64,000 nt of DNA from Phyllobacteriaceae bacterium UBA1940 (GCA_002336975.1 DDFA01000023.1:10338-74337), one strand, 5' to 3'; numbered from the stretch's first letter, positions 10,987-20,045 are shown. The notes: generated by a model from the letters alone, not told the origin. Translations and numbers: made by a program.

Positions 10987-12282
10987 TTATCTCTTCAGAT
11001 TGACGAGGACTTCCATGAGTTCCGAACCGGTCTGGAAGACCTTCGAATTCGCCGTGTAGTTACGCTGCGATTCGATCATGCTGGTCAGCTCCTCGGCGAT
11101 ATCGACGTTGGAGTCTTCCAGAGCACCGGAAATGATGGTGCCGTAGCCGCCGTTGCCGGCGTAGCCCATGACGATGACACCCGAATCGGGGCTCTGCGAA
11201 TAGACGTTTCCGGCGAGCGGCTTGAGGTTGTCCGGGCTCTGCACGTTCGCCATCGCGATACGGTACTTCGGCGCAAGGTCGCCGTTCTCGTACTTCAGGT
11301 AGACGATGCCGTCGTCGCTGATCTCGTAGCCGGCGACGCCGCTCGGGCCGATGCCGTCAATGTCACCCTTCGCCGCGAAGGCTGCGGCGAGCTGCGTGCT
11401 GCCGCCGCTGGCGCCGCCGATGGAGACCGTCAGCGAATTGAGCATCGCGCCGTCGATCGGAAGTTCGTCGAGGACGAGGTCCGCCGGGCTTGTGTTAAGG
11501 TCGAGCTTGCCGTCCGCGCCGAAGGTCAGCGTCTTCGTCGAGGCCAGATCTGCCGAGCCGATGGTCGGTGGCGGCGTCGTGCCGCTCATCATGTCGTAAA
11601 TATCGCCGGTCACCGGATCGGTGTAGGTCACGCCAACGGACCAGTCGCTGGTCGGCGGCGGGCCTGCGGTCGAGCTGACTTTCGTGTAGGTGAAGTCGAG
11701 CTTGCGGGTGTTGCCGAGGCTGTCATAGGCGACCAGCGAGGTCGCCTTCTTGAAGCCCACCTCCTCGTTCGACGGCAGGTTGACGTGCAGGTAGCCCTTT
11801 TCGGAGGCCTTCACGTTCAGCTCGCCGGAAGCAAGGTTGATCTCTTCGAGACCGGCGAAGCCGTTGATGACGATCGTCGGGTCCTCGGTCGAGGAATAGG
11901 GATAGCCCATCAGCGTGAAGCCGGCGGAGTTCTTCAGCGTGCCGTCGTCCATCACGGTGAAGGCACCGGCGCGGGTCAGGTATTCGACGCCATCCGAACC
12001 GTTGACGATGAAGAAGCCCTTGCCGTTGATGGCAAGGTCCGTCGCCGATGTCGTGTAGGTGAAAGTGCCCTGAGCGGAGATGGAATAGCGCACGTCCGTG
12101 GTGACGCCGCCCGAATTGTAGGCGCCGCCCGTGGTGGGCAGAATCAGCGAGGAGAACTGGGTCGAGGCCTTCTTGTAGCCCGTCGTGTTCGCATTGGCGA
12201 TGTTGTCGGCGACCGTGCTCAGGCGGTTGGCCTGGGCATTCATGCCGGAAACACCCGTTCTCATCGTACCGTAAAGGCTCAT
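10987..12282 (-). CDS. flgE: FlgE, hook protein
   Basis: A 431-residue hook subunit. The N-terminus (MSLYGTMRTGVSGMNAQANR, then LSTVADNIANANTTGYKK) carries the flagellar rod/hook signature; the D1 domain includes AINGKGFFIVNGSDGVEYLTRAGAFT; the C-terminus ends with the conserved SMIESQRNYTANSKVFQT. It is polymerised under the FlgD cap after export, and its length control depends on FliK encoded nearby. It starts the flgE-flgK-flgL series, 110 bases downstream of rem. Confidence 0.97.
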   Translation of the reverse strand: MSLYGTMRTGVSGMNAQANRLSTVADNIANANTTGYKKASTQFSSLILPTTGGAYNSGGVTTDVRYSISAQGTFTYTTSATDLAINGKGFFIVNGSDGVEYLTRAGAFTVMDDGTLKNSAGFTLMGYPYSSTEDPTIVINGFAGLEEINLASGELNVKASEKGYLHVNLPSNEEVGFKKATSLVAYDSLGNTRKLDFTYTKVSSTAGPPPTSDWSVGVTYTDPVTGDIYDMMSGTTPPPTIGSADLASTKTLTFGADGKLDLNTSPADLVLDELPIDGAMLNSLTVSIGGASGGSTQLAAAFAAKGDIDGIGPSGVAGYEISDDGIVYLKYENGDLAPKYRIAMANVQSPDNLKPLAGNVYSQSPDSGVIVMGYAGNGGYGTIISGALEDSNVDIAEELTSMIESQRNYTANSKVFQTGSELMEVLVNLKR

Positions 12283-12392
12283 TGGATTTCCCCGTTCGTC
12301 TCGTGCTCAGACCCTATGGGACGGGCCTTGCGTGAAGCTGGCTGCCGAGGCCGCCGGAGGGATCCGCCTTCCCGCCGGCCGGCCATCGGGTT

Positions 12393-13067
12393 TCAACCCT
12401 GCCAGTCGATGCAGTAGCCAAGGAAGCGCTTGGAATCGATCGGGTCGAAACCGAGCTTCTTGCGCAGTTTCTTGCGCAGCTTGCTGATGTGGCTCTCGAC
12501 GACATTTTCTTCGACGTCCTCGTCGAAGATGCCGTAGATCGCATTGAAGATCTGGGTCTTGGAAAGACGGCGGCCGCGGTTGGCGACCAAGTATTCCAGG
12601 ATGCGGCGCTCGCGGCGCGGCAGGGGAAAGACTTCGTCGTTGATTTCCGGGTCGCGGCCGTCCGAGAAGACGCGGATCGGGCCGATATCGGTGTAATTGG
12701 CAAGCGCCTTGAGGCGACGCCGGATGGCCGCCGCACGGGCCAGAATCTCGCGGGGATGAACCGGCTTGCGCACGACGTCGTCGACACCGCTGTCGAAGAA
12801 GGCAAGCGTGGTTTCGAGAGAGGGGGTGTCGCTGACCGCGATCACCGGGGCCTGCGAGCGATCGCGGATGGCCCGCGGCAGCTCCATGGAAAGCTGGCCC
12901 TGGCCGATCAGAAATGCCTCGACCGCGTCGATGTCCGAATCGGCGGCGGTGTTGACCCACTCGCCGAATTCACGGGGATCGAACCCCGTCGAGGGCACGC
13001 CCTCGCGACCAAATAGAGAAGTATAGCCGTCCTTAACGAGCTCGCGCTCATCAACCACTACGATCAT
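12393..13067 (-). CDS. rem: Rem/FtcR-type OmpR-family flagellar regulator
   Basis: A 224-residue orphan response-regulator-like protein. The C-terminal half is an OmpR/PhoB winged helix ([20 protein letters not shown], then [18 protein letters not shown]). The N-terminal receiver keeps an acidic pair (D6/E7) and the late K-P pair, but the strand where phospho-Asp should sit reads DAVEAFLIG, putting Phe52 at that position. Rem in S. meliloti, controlled by VisNR, activates flagellar genes during exponential growth; FtcR does so in Brucella. The gene lies in the expected place before flgE. A CtrA-type box sits about 90 bp upstream. The likely mode is phosphorylation-independent activation. Confidence 0.9.
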   Translation of the reverse strand: MIVVVDERELVKDGYTSLFGREGVPSTGFDPREFGEWVNTAADSDIDAVEAFLIGQGQLSMELPRAIRDRSQAPVIAVSDTPSLETTLAFFDSGVDDVVRKPVHPREILARAAAIRRRLKALANYTDIGPIRVFSDGRDPEINDEVFPLPRRERRILEYLVANRGRRLSKTQIFNAIYGIFDEDVEENVVESHISKLRKKLRKKLGFDPIDSKRFLGYCIDWQG

Positions 13068-13348
13068 TCGTCCGCCTCCGAATCAGTGTGGTGCTTCGTT
13101 CAGGCAGTGGTACGAATCGGGCGAATCACCGGCAACTAGAGGAACTAATTGGCTGGTTTTAACAGTTGATTAAGAATTGCGTGCCGATTTGGTCTACATA
13201 TAGTAGGCCCAATCGGGATTTGCCACAATTTTACGGTGGAAAAGTTAACAAAGGTTAACGCGCCGCCTTGTCATGCCCAAAGTGGGCGCATTCCTGCCAC
13301 ATTATGGGACAGTGCACCCAGAGGGTGAAATTTCAACTTTCTGGCGAA
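13068..13348. other. Intergenic region upstream of rem
   Basis: About 280 A+T-richer bases between rem and the lytic transglycosylase gene. It carries the CtrA-type box at 13159-13173 and, at 13244-13259, GTTAAC-AAAG-GTTAAC, two six-base palindromes whose TTAA spacing is six, one short of the CtrA optimum. No gene is seen. It is the expected site for the VisNR-dependent rem promoter. Confidence 0.55.
13159..13173. promoter_or_regulatory. Candidate CtrA box upstream of rem
   Basis: TTAA-N7-TTAA (TTAACAGTTGATTAA), the CtrA recognition pattern known from Caulobacter, 92-106 bp before the rem start. The last base of the wider consensus is G in place of C. One of six such sites in the window, all between genes. 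Confidence 0.55.
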
Positions 13349-13927
13349 TTATTGACAGAACCGCTTCGCGTTCGTCGTCCAGCTACCGTAACCGGTTGCA
13401 ACCAAGTTCGCGATCACCCGGCAGACATAGCGCTTCTGCGCCGGATCGTTGTTGGGGCCGGCATGATAGCGTGCGACCGCCATGGTCCAGGTCTCGTGCC
13501 GGGCATGCAGGCGGGCAAGGAACGCCGCCGCATATTCGACATTCTTGTGCGGGTCGAACATCTCCGCGGGCGACGCGAACTGGTCGCCATGGAAGTGATG
13601 GTTGATCTGCATGCAGCCTAGGTCGATCAGCTTCGCGCCGCCCGCGCGCGCCGCCTCGAAAGTGCGCAGCGCCTCCTCCCGGTTCGCGCCGAAATAGGCC
13701 TTGCCTTCCACGTTCAGGGCATAGGGCTGGAGCGATCCCTTGCGGCCGGTCTCGGTGAGACCGACCGAATAGAGGATGCCGGCAGGGATGTCGTATTTGG
13801 CGGCGGCGGCGAGGATTTCCCGCTCGCAGGAGCCGACGGCGGCCGTGGCGTCAGAGATAGACGCCGCCAGAACGCCCAGGCTGGCCACCAGAAAGGCCAG
13901 CAGCGGTTTCCGACATGTTGCCTTCAT
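13349..13927 (-). CDS. Exported lytic transglycosylase (SLT family)
   Basis: A 192-residue protein with a signal peptide (MKATCRKPLLAFLVASLGVL, cleavage likely after the Ala-rich stretch near residue 29) and a soluble-lytic-transglycosylase domain. The catalytic Glu lies in GLTETGRKG, followed by the family's GCMQIN and, near the C-terminus, AVARYHAGPN. It cuts glycan strands in the periplasm, probably to open the wall for the flagellar rod, because the rod-binding protein here lacks a muramidase domain; Rhodobacter SltF is a known parallel. Its first 77 bases overlap the end of fliK in another frame. The signal peptide fixes the ATG at 13927; longer in-frame starts read fliK in the wrong frame. 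Confidence 0.85.
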   Translation of the reverse strand: MKATCRKPLLAFLVASLGVLAASISDATAAVGSCEREILAAAAKYDIPAGILYSVGLTETGRKGSLQPYALNVEGKAYFGANREEALRTFEAARAGGAKLIDLGCMQINHHFHGDQFASPAEMFDPHKNVEYAAAFLARLHARHETWTMAVARYHAGPNNDPAQKRYVCRVIANLVATGYGSWTTNAKRFCQ

Positions 13928-15230
13928 GGGACCTTCCCTCGCGTCCAAACGGGCCTGCGCCCTCGTCACCGCGCTGTCCGCGGCCGTTGCCGCCCTCGCG
14001 GGCCTGCGGCTGGCTGGAGAACTGCTGCTGCGCCTGCTGGCCCTGTCCGTCGCCCTGCGAGCCGGCGCTGCGGTCGGTCGGGGCGAGCTGCACGCTGACC
14101 TGATCCACGGCGAAGCCATGACCGCGCAACGCACGCACGATGCTGTCCTGATCGTCCACGAGCTGGCGGTAAGCCTCGCCCGTCTCCACCTGCAGCGAGA
14201 CGACGAGCTCGTCGCCATGGAGGCGCAGCGTCGCGGTCACAAGGCCGAGCTCGATCGGATGCATCTGGATCTTCAGCGTATTGACCACCTTGCCCGTCGC
14301 CGCGGCTTCCGCATGGCTCAGGCCGCCCGTCGCGCTGAGCGAGGCGGTCCATTCGGGATCCTGCGTGATGGCATTCGTCACCGCCCCGGCATTGCCGGCC
14401 TGCGCCAGGCCGATATAGCGCCGGGAATCGACCACCGTCACCGTCTCGCCCTTCGGCCCAGTGGCATTGGCATCGCGGAAGGACGCACGGTCGCTGCCGA
14501 TGCTGACGTCGAGGTCGCGGCCTTTGCCGTCCGCCCGGATCAGGCGGAAGAGCTTGTCGGTCTCGGTCTGGGGCACGTCGCCGCCATCGGCGTCCACGAG
14601 ATCGGTGGCTTCCGCCTTGCCGGACTTGTCCGTGGTCACGTCGGCGGCCTTTGCAGCCGTCTTGCCGGCCGAGGGGGCCTTGCCATCCTGCGCCGCACCG
14701 AAGGCGGCCGCCGCGCCATTGGCGCCGGCATGAGGCATGGCGGCGTTCGGCGTCGCCAGCAGGTCGAGCAGGTTGCCGACATCCGTTTGAGCCGTTGCCG
14801 GCGCATCCGGATCGGCTTCCCCTTCGCCCTGACGGGCGTTCCGCTCCGCTTCCTTTGCACCGGCATGACCGTCGGCATGGCTCTTGCGACCGGAGCGTGG
14901 CATTCCGTCCACTTTCCCGTCGCCAGCCACCCGCTCATGATCCGCATCGGCGCTGGCCTTGCGAAGCGCCTCTGCAAGGGCCTGCGCATCCCGGCGGCCG
15001 GCTTTTGCCCGGGTGCCGCTCGTCTGCTCGCCCTCGTGCTCGCCGTTGCCCGAGATCGAGAGGTGCCCATCCTTGCGGCCGCCCTCCCCGTCCCGGGATC
15101 GCAGGCTGGCGATCGTCATCGCGAAATCGCCGTTGCCGGATGCTTCGCCGGCCTTGCCGTGGCCGGCCTTGCCCTTTGCGGGCGCCTCTGCCTGTACGGC
15201 GCCCAGAACCCCGCTGCCGATGGTGCTCAA
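13851..15230 (-). CDS. fliK: FliK-type hook-length control protein
   Basis: A 459-residue protein with the usual FliK layout: a long Ala/Gly/Lys/Asp-rich, low-complexity N-terminal ruler region and a compact C-terminal domain at about 330-410 (LKIQMHPIELGLVTATLRLH and VSLQVETGEAYRQLVDDQ). That domain matches Flg_hook, which switches FlhB specificity when the hook reaches length. A Gln/Gly-rich tail follows and overlaps the transglycosylase gene out of frame. The start overlaps the motC stop by four bases. Sequence identity among FliK proteins is low, but the C-domain is convincing. Confidence 0.88.
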   Translation of the reverse strand: MSTIGSGVLGAVQAEAPAKGKAGHGKAGEASGNGDFAMTIASLRSRDGEGGRKDGHLSISGNGEHEGEQTSGTRAKAGRRDAQALAEALRKASADADHERVAGDGKVDGMPRSGRKSHADGHAGAKEAERNARQGEGEADPDAPATAQTDVGNLLDLLATPNAAMPHAGANGAAAAFGAAQDGKAPSAGKTAAKAADVTTDKSGKAEATDLVDADGGDVPQTETDKLFRLIRADGKGRDLDVSIGSDRASFRDANATGPKGETVTVVDSRRYIGLAQAGNAGAVTNAITQDPEWTASLSATGGLSHAEAAATGKVVNTLKIQMHPIELGLVTATLRLHGDELVVSLQVETGEAYRQLVDDQDSIVRALRGHGFAVDQVSVQLAPTDRSAGSQGDGQGQQAQQQFSSQPQAREGGNGRGQRGDEGAGPFGREGRSHEGNMSETAAGLSGGQPGRSGGVYL

Positions 15231-16546
15231 CTGCCTTCTCCTTTCAAGAGCGCGTCGATCGCGTCGAGCTTGGACCGGCCAGTCGACACGAAATCGTCGA
15301 AGGCAGGGTCGATGCCCGCCTTTTCCTCATGCTCTTTCTTTTCCTGTTCCGGCTTGGCGACGGCGACCGGCGTTTCTTCCGCTCCCGCCTGCGGGTCCAT
15401 CGCCCGATCTGCCGCCTCAGCCTCGTTCAACCCCTTGTAGGAAGGGTCGTCTTCGGTCTTCTCGGGAACTTTCGCCTCTTCCTGCGCCACAGCCGCAACG
15501 GGCCGCCGCAGAACCTCTTCCGCCACGGCGCGCGCGGCCTCCTTCAAGGCCCGGTCCTTGACCGACAGCTTGTCATCCGGAATGGCGACGATTTCCTGCA
15601 TGGCTGCGGCCACGTCGCCGGAAGGCACGGAGGCCAGTCCCGAATAGAGATCCGCCAGCACCTTCGGAACGCTCTCGCCATCTCCTGAAAGGATCTGCGC
15701 ACGTTCGGCGGCAAGGCTGGCAAGCTTGTTCTTGCCCGAGATCGCCGCAAGCCGCGCCATGCGCAGATAGACCTCGCGCTGGCGGGGCACGTCCATGAAA
15801 GAGAGGATTTCGAGGATATCCTCCTGTTTCAACTCGTCGAAGTGGTCGACCGCGAGCTTGACGAAGAGATCGGCGAACTGGCTGGCATAGGGCGAGCGCA
15901 GGTAGCGGCGCGCGTAGCGGTTCGCATAGGCCATGCTCTTGTCGATCCAGCCCGCCTCGCTGGCGATGAAGATCGACCGGCGCAGCGCCGCTTCCTCGAC
16001 GATCGTCCCGGGGGCAACGAGGCGCGCCCAGTCGAAATAGGTCAGTGCCAGCTTCGGGTCCTTGCGGATGACCGAATTGGCCGAGACGAGCGCCAGATAG
16101 GGGCCGACGCGCGACTGTTTGTATTCCGGGAAGATTTCCGCCAGCGACTTTACGCTCTGGCTGCCGCGCCCGCCGAGATAGTTGCTCAGCGTATCGGTGA
16201 GGCGGGAATCGAAATGGCCGGCAACGTCCCTCTTGAGCAGGATATCCAGCGTCTCGGGATTGCCGCCGCTCATCGCATAGACGAGGGCCGCGTCCACATT
16301 GCGCGGATCGTCGAAGATCGAGGGATCGGCCGTGCGCAGCCGGTCGTCGATGGTGGTCAGCAGGAAGCGCTGCATCTCCATCGCGGAATGGTCGCCGAGC
16401 ACGACCGTATCCTGCACGAACTGCAGCGAGCGGATCATCTTGTAGGGCGCCAGGTCATCCGGGCTCTCGGCGCGCGCGGCCATGGCGGCGGCAAGCGTCG
16501 CGCAGAAGACCGTACCCGTCAGGAGCGTGCGCCGGAAGAAGCCCAT
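15227..16546 (-). CDS. motC: MotC, periplasmic motility protein
   Basis: A 439-residue exported protein (signal peptide in the first 27 residues: RRTLLTGTVFCATLAAAMAA) matching MotC, found in rhizobia and relatives. In S. meliloti MotC is periplasmic, binds MotB and is needed for motor rotation, with MotE acting as its chaperone. The mature part is helical and TPR/TolA-like, with conserved text such as YKMIRSLQFVQDTVVLGDHS near its start; the C-terminal third is Glu/Lys-rich. It lies three bases after motB and overlaps fliK by four. Confidence 0.93.
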   Translation of the reverse strand: MGFFRRTLLTGTVFCATLAAAMAARAESPDDLAPYKMIRSLQFVQDTVVLGDHSAMEMQRFLLTTIDDRLRTADPSIFDDPRNVDAALVYAMSGGNPETLDILLKRDVAGHFDSRLTDTLSNYLGGRGSQSVKSLAEIFPEYKQSRVGPYLALVSANSVIRKDPKLALTYFDWARLVAPGTIVEEAALRRSIFIASEAGWIDKSMAYANRYARRYLRSPYASQFADLFVKLAVDHFDELKQEDILEILSFMDVPRQREVYLRMARLAAISGKNKLASLAAERAQILSGDGESVPKVLADLYSGLASVPSGDVAAAMQEIVAIPDDKLSVKDRALKEAARAVAEEVLRRPVAAVAQEEAKVPEKTEDDPSYKGLNEAEAADRAMDPQAGAEETPVAVAKPEQEKKEHEEKAGIDPAFDDFVSTGRSKLDAIDALLKGEGS

Positions 16547-16549
16547 CGG

Positions 16550-17785
16550 TCAGCCGCCTTCGGCCTGGATGAGGATTTCGATGCGACGGTTCGCGGCCGC
16601 CATCGGATCGGCCGGCACCTTCAGGCGGCGATCGGCGAAGCCGGAGACCTGGCTGACGCGTTTCTCCTCGAGGCCGCCGCGCACCAGCATGTAGTAGGCG
16701 CTCTGCGCACGGTCGAGGGAAAGCCGCCAGTTGTCGTTCTTGCCGCCGGCAAAGGGACGGGCGTCCGTATGGCCGCGAATGGCGATGGCGCCGGGGCGGC
16801 CTTCGAGGATCTTGCCGATCTTCTCCATGGCGAGCACCATTTCCTGCCGCGGCACGGCCGAGCCGACATTGAACATCGTGGTATCGAGCTGGTCGGTGAG
16901 GCTGACGAGGAGACCGCCTTCGGCGGGCGTCACGGTCAGGCCCTCGGCGAGCTTGCCGACCGCGCCGATCTCCTGCGCGATCTGCTTCTTCAGCTCGTCC
17001 GCATCCTTGTCCTTCTTGGCCTTTTCGGTTTCGTCGGCCTTCTTGTCCGCTTCGCTCTTCGCGTCCTCGGCCTTTTTCTCGGCCTCGTCCGCATCCGCCT
17101 TGGCAAGCGCCTCCTCGACCGTCCTGTCGGCATCGACGGCGGCCATCTGCTGCTGGCCGGGCTTGCCTTCCTGTGCCTTGGCCTCGCTGCCGGCGCTGGT
17201 CGCCTCGGAGATTTGCACCTGCTGCGTCCAGAAGTCGGGATCGAACGGGTCGCGGTAGGCCTCGCCGCCATTGGCGCCGGTGGCGGGGCCGGAATTGGCC
17301 GCACCGCCCTCGCCCTTCGCACTCACATTGGCCTGCTGGCCGACTTCCTGCGCGATCTCGGACAGCACCGAATAGGGATTGGAGAAGAAGTCGGCCTCGG
17401 AATATTTCGTTTCCTCGCCGGCCGTCGTGTTCTCGTCCTTGCCCTTTTCCGCGCCGTTGCCGCTTGCCTGCTGCTGGCCCTCTTCCTTGGACTTGTCCTG
17501 CGTCGCCTCGCCTTCCTTGCTGTTGGCAGGCTTCTTCACGGACTTGTCCGCCGGCTTGTCGTCGGTCAGCTTGATCGGATTGAAATAGGAGGCGACGGAG
17601 GCCTTGGTCTCTTCGTTCGCGGCATTGACGAGCCACATGACGAGGAAGAACGCCATCATGGCCGTCATGAAGTCGGCATAGGCGATCTTCCAGGCGGCCG
17701 AATGGTGGTCGCCGTCATGATCACCATGTCGCTTGACGATGATGATCTCGTTCTTGCCGTGGTGGTGATTTTCGCCTTCGCTCAT
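16550..17785 (-). CDS. motB: MotB, stator protein
   Basis: A 411-residue MotB, the peptidoglycan-anchored part of the proton-driven stator. The single membrane segment (about residues 30-50) reads KIAYADFMTAMMAFFLVMWL and includes the proton-carrying Asp in YADFMTAMM. A very long Lys/Glu/Ala-rich linker (residues 60-265) precedes the OmpA-like peptidoglycan-binding domain (AIRGHTDARPFAGG, then SLDRAQSAYYML). The long linker is a rhizobial feature, about 100 residues more than in enterobacteria. Its partner motA is 21 kb away at 39052. Confidence 0.96.
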   Translation of the reverse strand: MSEGENHHHGKNEIIIVKRHGDHDGDHHSAAWKIAYADFMTAMMAFFLVMWLVNAANEETKASVASYFNPIKLTDDKPADKSVKKPANSKEGEATQDKSKEEGQQQASGNGAEKGKDENTTAGEETKYSEADFFSNPYSVLSEIAQEVGQQANVSAKGEGGAANSGPATGANGGEAYRDPFDPDFWTQQVQISEATSAGSEAKAQEGKPGQQQMAAVDADRTVEEALAKADADEAEKKAEDAKSEADKKADETEKAKKDKDADELKKQIAQEIGAVGKLAEGLTVTPAEGGLLVSLTDQLDTTMFNVGSAVPRQEMVLAMEKIGKILEGRPGAIAIRGHTDARPFAGGKNDNWRLSLDRAQSAYYMLVRGGLEEKRVSQVSGFADRRLKVPADPMAAANRRIEILIQAEGG

Positions 17786-18435
17786 GCAAGCACCTTGCGT
17801 ACGGTGTCAGCCCAGGCCGCCATCCGCGTTACCAGGACGGCGTCGCCGAATTCCACCGTCAGATCGACATCCTGCACCTCGACATGCCGGAAGACCGGCA
17901 TCGGATCCTCGAAGTGCGACTTCAACTGCTCGAAGAGGTTCAACGGCCCCTTCACCGTGATCGTCATGCCCTCGCCGTCCTTGAGGCCCTCGGCGACCAT
18001 GCGCGCGAGATCGGAAACCGCGCCCTTGGTCAGGACCTGGCTCATGACGGGGGCGAGCACCTGCGCCGTCTGGGCGGCGACCTGATCGGCCACCTCACCC
18101 GTCAGCGCGGTGAATCGTTCGGCAAGTGCTGCCGCGTAGTCCTGCTCGTACCGCGCCTTCAGCGCCTCCAGTTCGGCCTTGTGAGCCTCCTTGAGGGCCA
18201 CCAGGGCGGCTTCGTGCTTCACCTGAAGCTCAGCTTCGGCTTCCGCCCGGCCGTCGGCCAGCGCGGCGGCCCGCTCCGCCTCCAGATCCACAACCGGCAT
18301 GGCGGGCAGGAGGGCGAGCGGCTCGGCTTCGGCCGACATGCTTTCCTGATGCGCAAAGCTCTGCGGCTGGAAGACGGGCGCGGATGCGCGCGGCGTGCTG
18401 AAATCCTTGAGGTAGCGGGCGAGATGGGTGCTCAT
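17782..18435 (-). CDS. fliH: FliH-like export-ATPase regulator (tentative)
   Basis: A 217-residue cytosolic protein: a Pro-containing N-terminus, an Ala/Glu-rich coiled coil (about 50-115, e.g. ALKEAHKAELEALKARYEQD), then a globular C-domain (130-217) with PLNLFEQLKSHF, DVDLTVEFGDAVLVTRM and a terminal helix. This order, length and late 'D..L..GDA' strand are those of FliH/YscL, the peripheral stalk of the export ATPase FliI. No other FliH candidate exists in the window although fliI and a fliJ-like gene do. It overlaps motB by four bases. The family call is tentative because FliH proteins diverge strongly. Confidence 0.5.
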   Translation of the reverse strand: MSTHLARYLKDFSTPRASAPVFQPQSFAHQESMSAEAEPLALLPAMPVVDLEAERAAALADGRAEAEAELQVKHEAALVALKEAHKAELEALKARYEQDYAAALAERFTALTGEVADQVAAQTAQVLAPVMSQVLTKGAVSDLARMVAEGLKDGEGMTITVKGPLNLFEQLKSHFEDPMPVFRHVEVQDVDLTVEFGDAVLVTRMAAWADTVRKVLA

Positions 18436-18743
18436 GCTCTCCCCTCCTGCCCTGCCGTGTGCCGGACAAACGAAAGGAGGACCCGGCGGGATATCCGCGG
18501 GCCGCGTCGACGTTCGTTCTTATGGACACTCTTACCTGACAACACCGCTGACCTGTCTCCCCGGACGCAGCGCCCCGCCGGAGGCAAAGGACGCACAATC
18601 TTCCTGATCGTGCCATCGAACCTAGGGGTTCAAACTTGTGCGAGGATGAAGATGAAGGGTGTTGGGCCGCGCCAGGGCAATCGCGCGGCCCAACCGCCCG
18701 CCTCGACCGATGACCACGGCCGGGCGGATCGAAGCCTCCCGCC
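18436..18743. other. Intergenic region between flagellin 1 and the fliH-like gene
   Basis: About 300 bases. It contains the flagellin terminator hairpin at 18661-18694 and must hold the promoter of the fliH-like/motB/motC/fliK series near 18440-18560. I see no CtrA or GCATGATGC box here. Confidence 0.4.
18661..18694 (-). terminator. Terminator-type hairpin after flagellin 1
   Basis: A perfect 12-bp stem (GTTGGGCCGCGC with its complement) and a 10-base loop, 50 bases past the flagellin stop. The following minus-strand bases are not strongly U-rich (ACACCCTTCATC), so it may serve to protect the mRNA end as much as to terminate. Confidence 0.6.
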
Positions 18744-20018
18744 TTACTGGCGGAAGAGCTGGAGAATGTTCTCGGCGCTCGAATTGGCGATCGAGAGCGA
18801 CTGGATGCCGAGTTGCTGCTGGGTCTGCAGCGCCTTGAGGCGTGTCGATTCCTCGTTCATGTCCGCGTCGACCAGACGGCCGATGCCCTTGTCGATCACG
18901 TCGACCAGCGTGGCGACGAAATCCTCCTGCAGGCCGATGCGGCTCTGGATGGAACCCAGCGAAGAGGCCGCGCTCGTCATGGCGAGAAGCTGCTGGTCGA
19001 CAAAGCGGGTCATCACGTCGAGCACGTCGACCTCGACATAGTTGCCGCCCGTCATGCCATTCATCGTTGTCGCAAGGTCGAGCAGCTTGTTGATGTCGAG
19101 CGTGGCGACGGAGAAGCCGAGCGAGCGGCTATCCATGTCGTTTGCGGGGTCGACGACGGCATAGTACTGCGTGCCGTTGTCGTAGGCCGGGGTCGTGGTG
19201 CCGCCGCCGCCTGCCGGATCGGTCGTCGTAACCTCTATCCAGCTATCGTCGGCAACCTTCAGATAGAGTTCGCCGCCCACCTCGTAGACGCGCGGATCGG
19301 CGCCCGTCGTCGGCCCCTTCTGGGCCAGGTCGGCATTGGTGTAGTTGGTGACGGCATACTTCTTCTTCGTGACGTCCGTTCCGTCATCGACCTCGACGGT
19401 GACGGCCACTTCGTTTTCCGACAGGAAGCCGGCTTCCTTGTCGAGGACACCGAACTTGCCGCCGCTCTGGTCGAACAGAACGGTGGTGGAATCGAGCGGA
19501 TAGTCCACCGTCGTCACGGCGACCTGGCCGGAGGAGGTGCGGATGAAGGAGGCGACGACCTGTTTGGTGATCGGCCGTTCGACCGGCGGGGTGGCGCCGT
19601 TGCTGATGACGCCCTGCAGCCAGTTCTCCCCGGAGAAGGAAGCCGATTCGGAGATGCTGCGCAGCTGGTTCTGCAGCTGGGTGATTTCTTCCTGGATCTT
19701 GGCGCGGTCGGTGCCGACGCCGTAGGCGGCCACGAGCTTCGCCTTGATCTCCTTGACGGTCTCGATCGCGCTTTCCATCGCGGCATAGGCCGTGTCGACC
19801 TTTGCGGCGCCGAGACCGAGTGCGTCGGCCACCGTGGAAAGCGCCCGGTTGTCGGAACGCATCGTGGTCGCAATCGACCAGTAGGCAGCGTTGTCGGAGG
19901 CGGTCTCGACACGCAGGCCAGAGGAGACACGCGCCTGGGTGGTTTCGAGGCCGTTGTCGATGCTGCGCAAGGTCTGCAGCGCCGCCATGGCGGCAGAGTT
20001 GGTCAAAATGCTGGTCAT
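18744..20018 (-). CDS. fla: Flagellin 1
   Basis: A 424-residue flagellin. The N-terminal domain (MTSILTNSAAMAALQTLRSI, then QARVSSGLRVETASDNAAYW) and the C-terminal domain (DMNEESTRLKALQTQQQLGI, then QSLSIANSSAENILQLF) are the rhizobial D0/D1 ends. The central part is longer and different from the other two flagellins here, with a Thr/Gly-rich loop (TTDPAGGGGTTTPAYDNG). The ATG at 20018 is fixed by the MTSILTN motif; upstream codons are spurious. The promoter region holds a CCGGNATGTCCC element, a GCATGAAGC box and two CtrA boxes. The Ser/Thr-rich surface could accept O-glycans from the nearby GT41 enzyme. Confidence 0.97.
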   Translation of the reverse strand: MTSILTNSAAMAALQTLRSIDNGLETTQARVSSGLRVETASDNAAYWSIATTMRSDNRALSTVADALGLGAAKVDTAYAAMESAIETVKEIKAKLVAAYGVGTDRAKIQEEITQLQNQLRSISESASFSGENWLQGVISNGATPPVERPITKQVVASFIRTSSGQVAVTTVDYPLDSTTVLFDQSGGKFGVLDKEAGFLSENEVAVTVEVDDGTDVTKKKYAVTNYTNADLAQKGPTTGADPRVYEVGGELYLKVADDSWIEVTTTDPAGGGGTTTPAYDNGTQYYAVVDPANDMDSRSLGFSVATLDINKLLDLATTMNGMTGGNYVEVDVLDVMTRFVDQQLLAMTSAASSLGSIQSRIGLQEDFVATLVDVIDKGIGRLVDADMNEESTRLKALQTQQQLGIQSLSIANSSAENILQLFRQ

Positions 20019-20045
20019 TGGCACTTGCCCTGAAAAAGAGATGTC

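Noticed and set aside
13244-13259. GTTAAC-AAAG-GTTAAC as a further CtrA site
   Set aside because: The two TTAA elements are six bases apart, not seven; kept only as a note in the intergenic entry.
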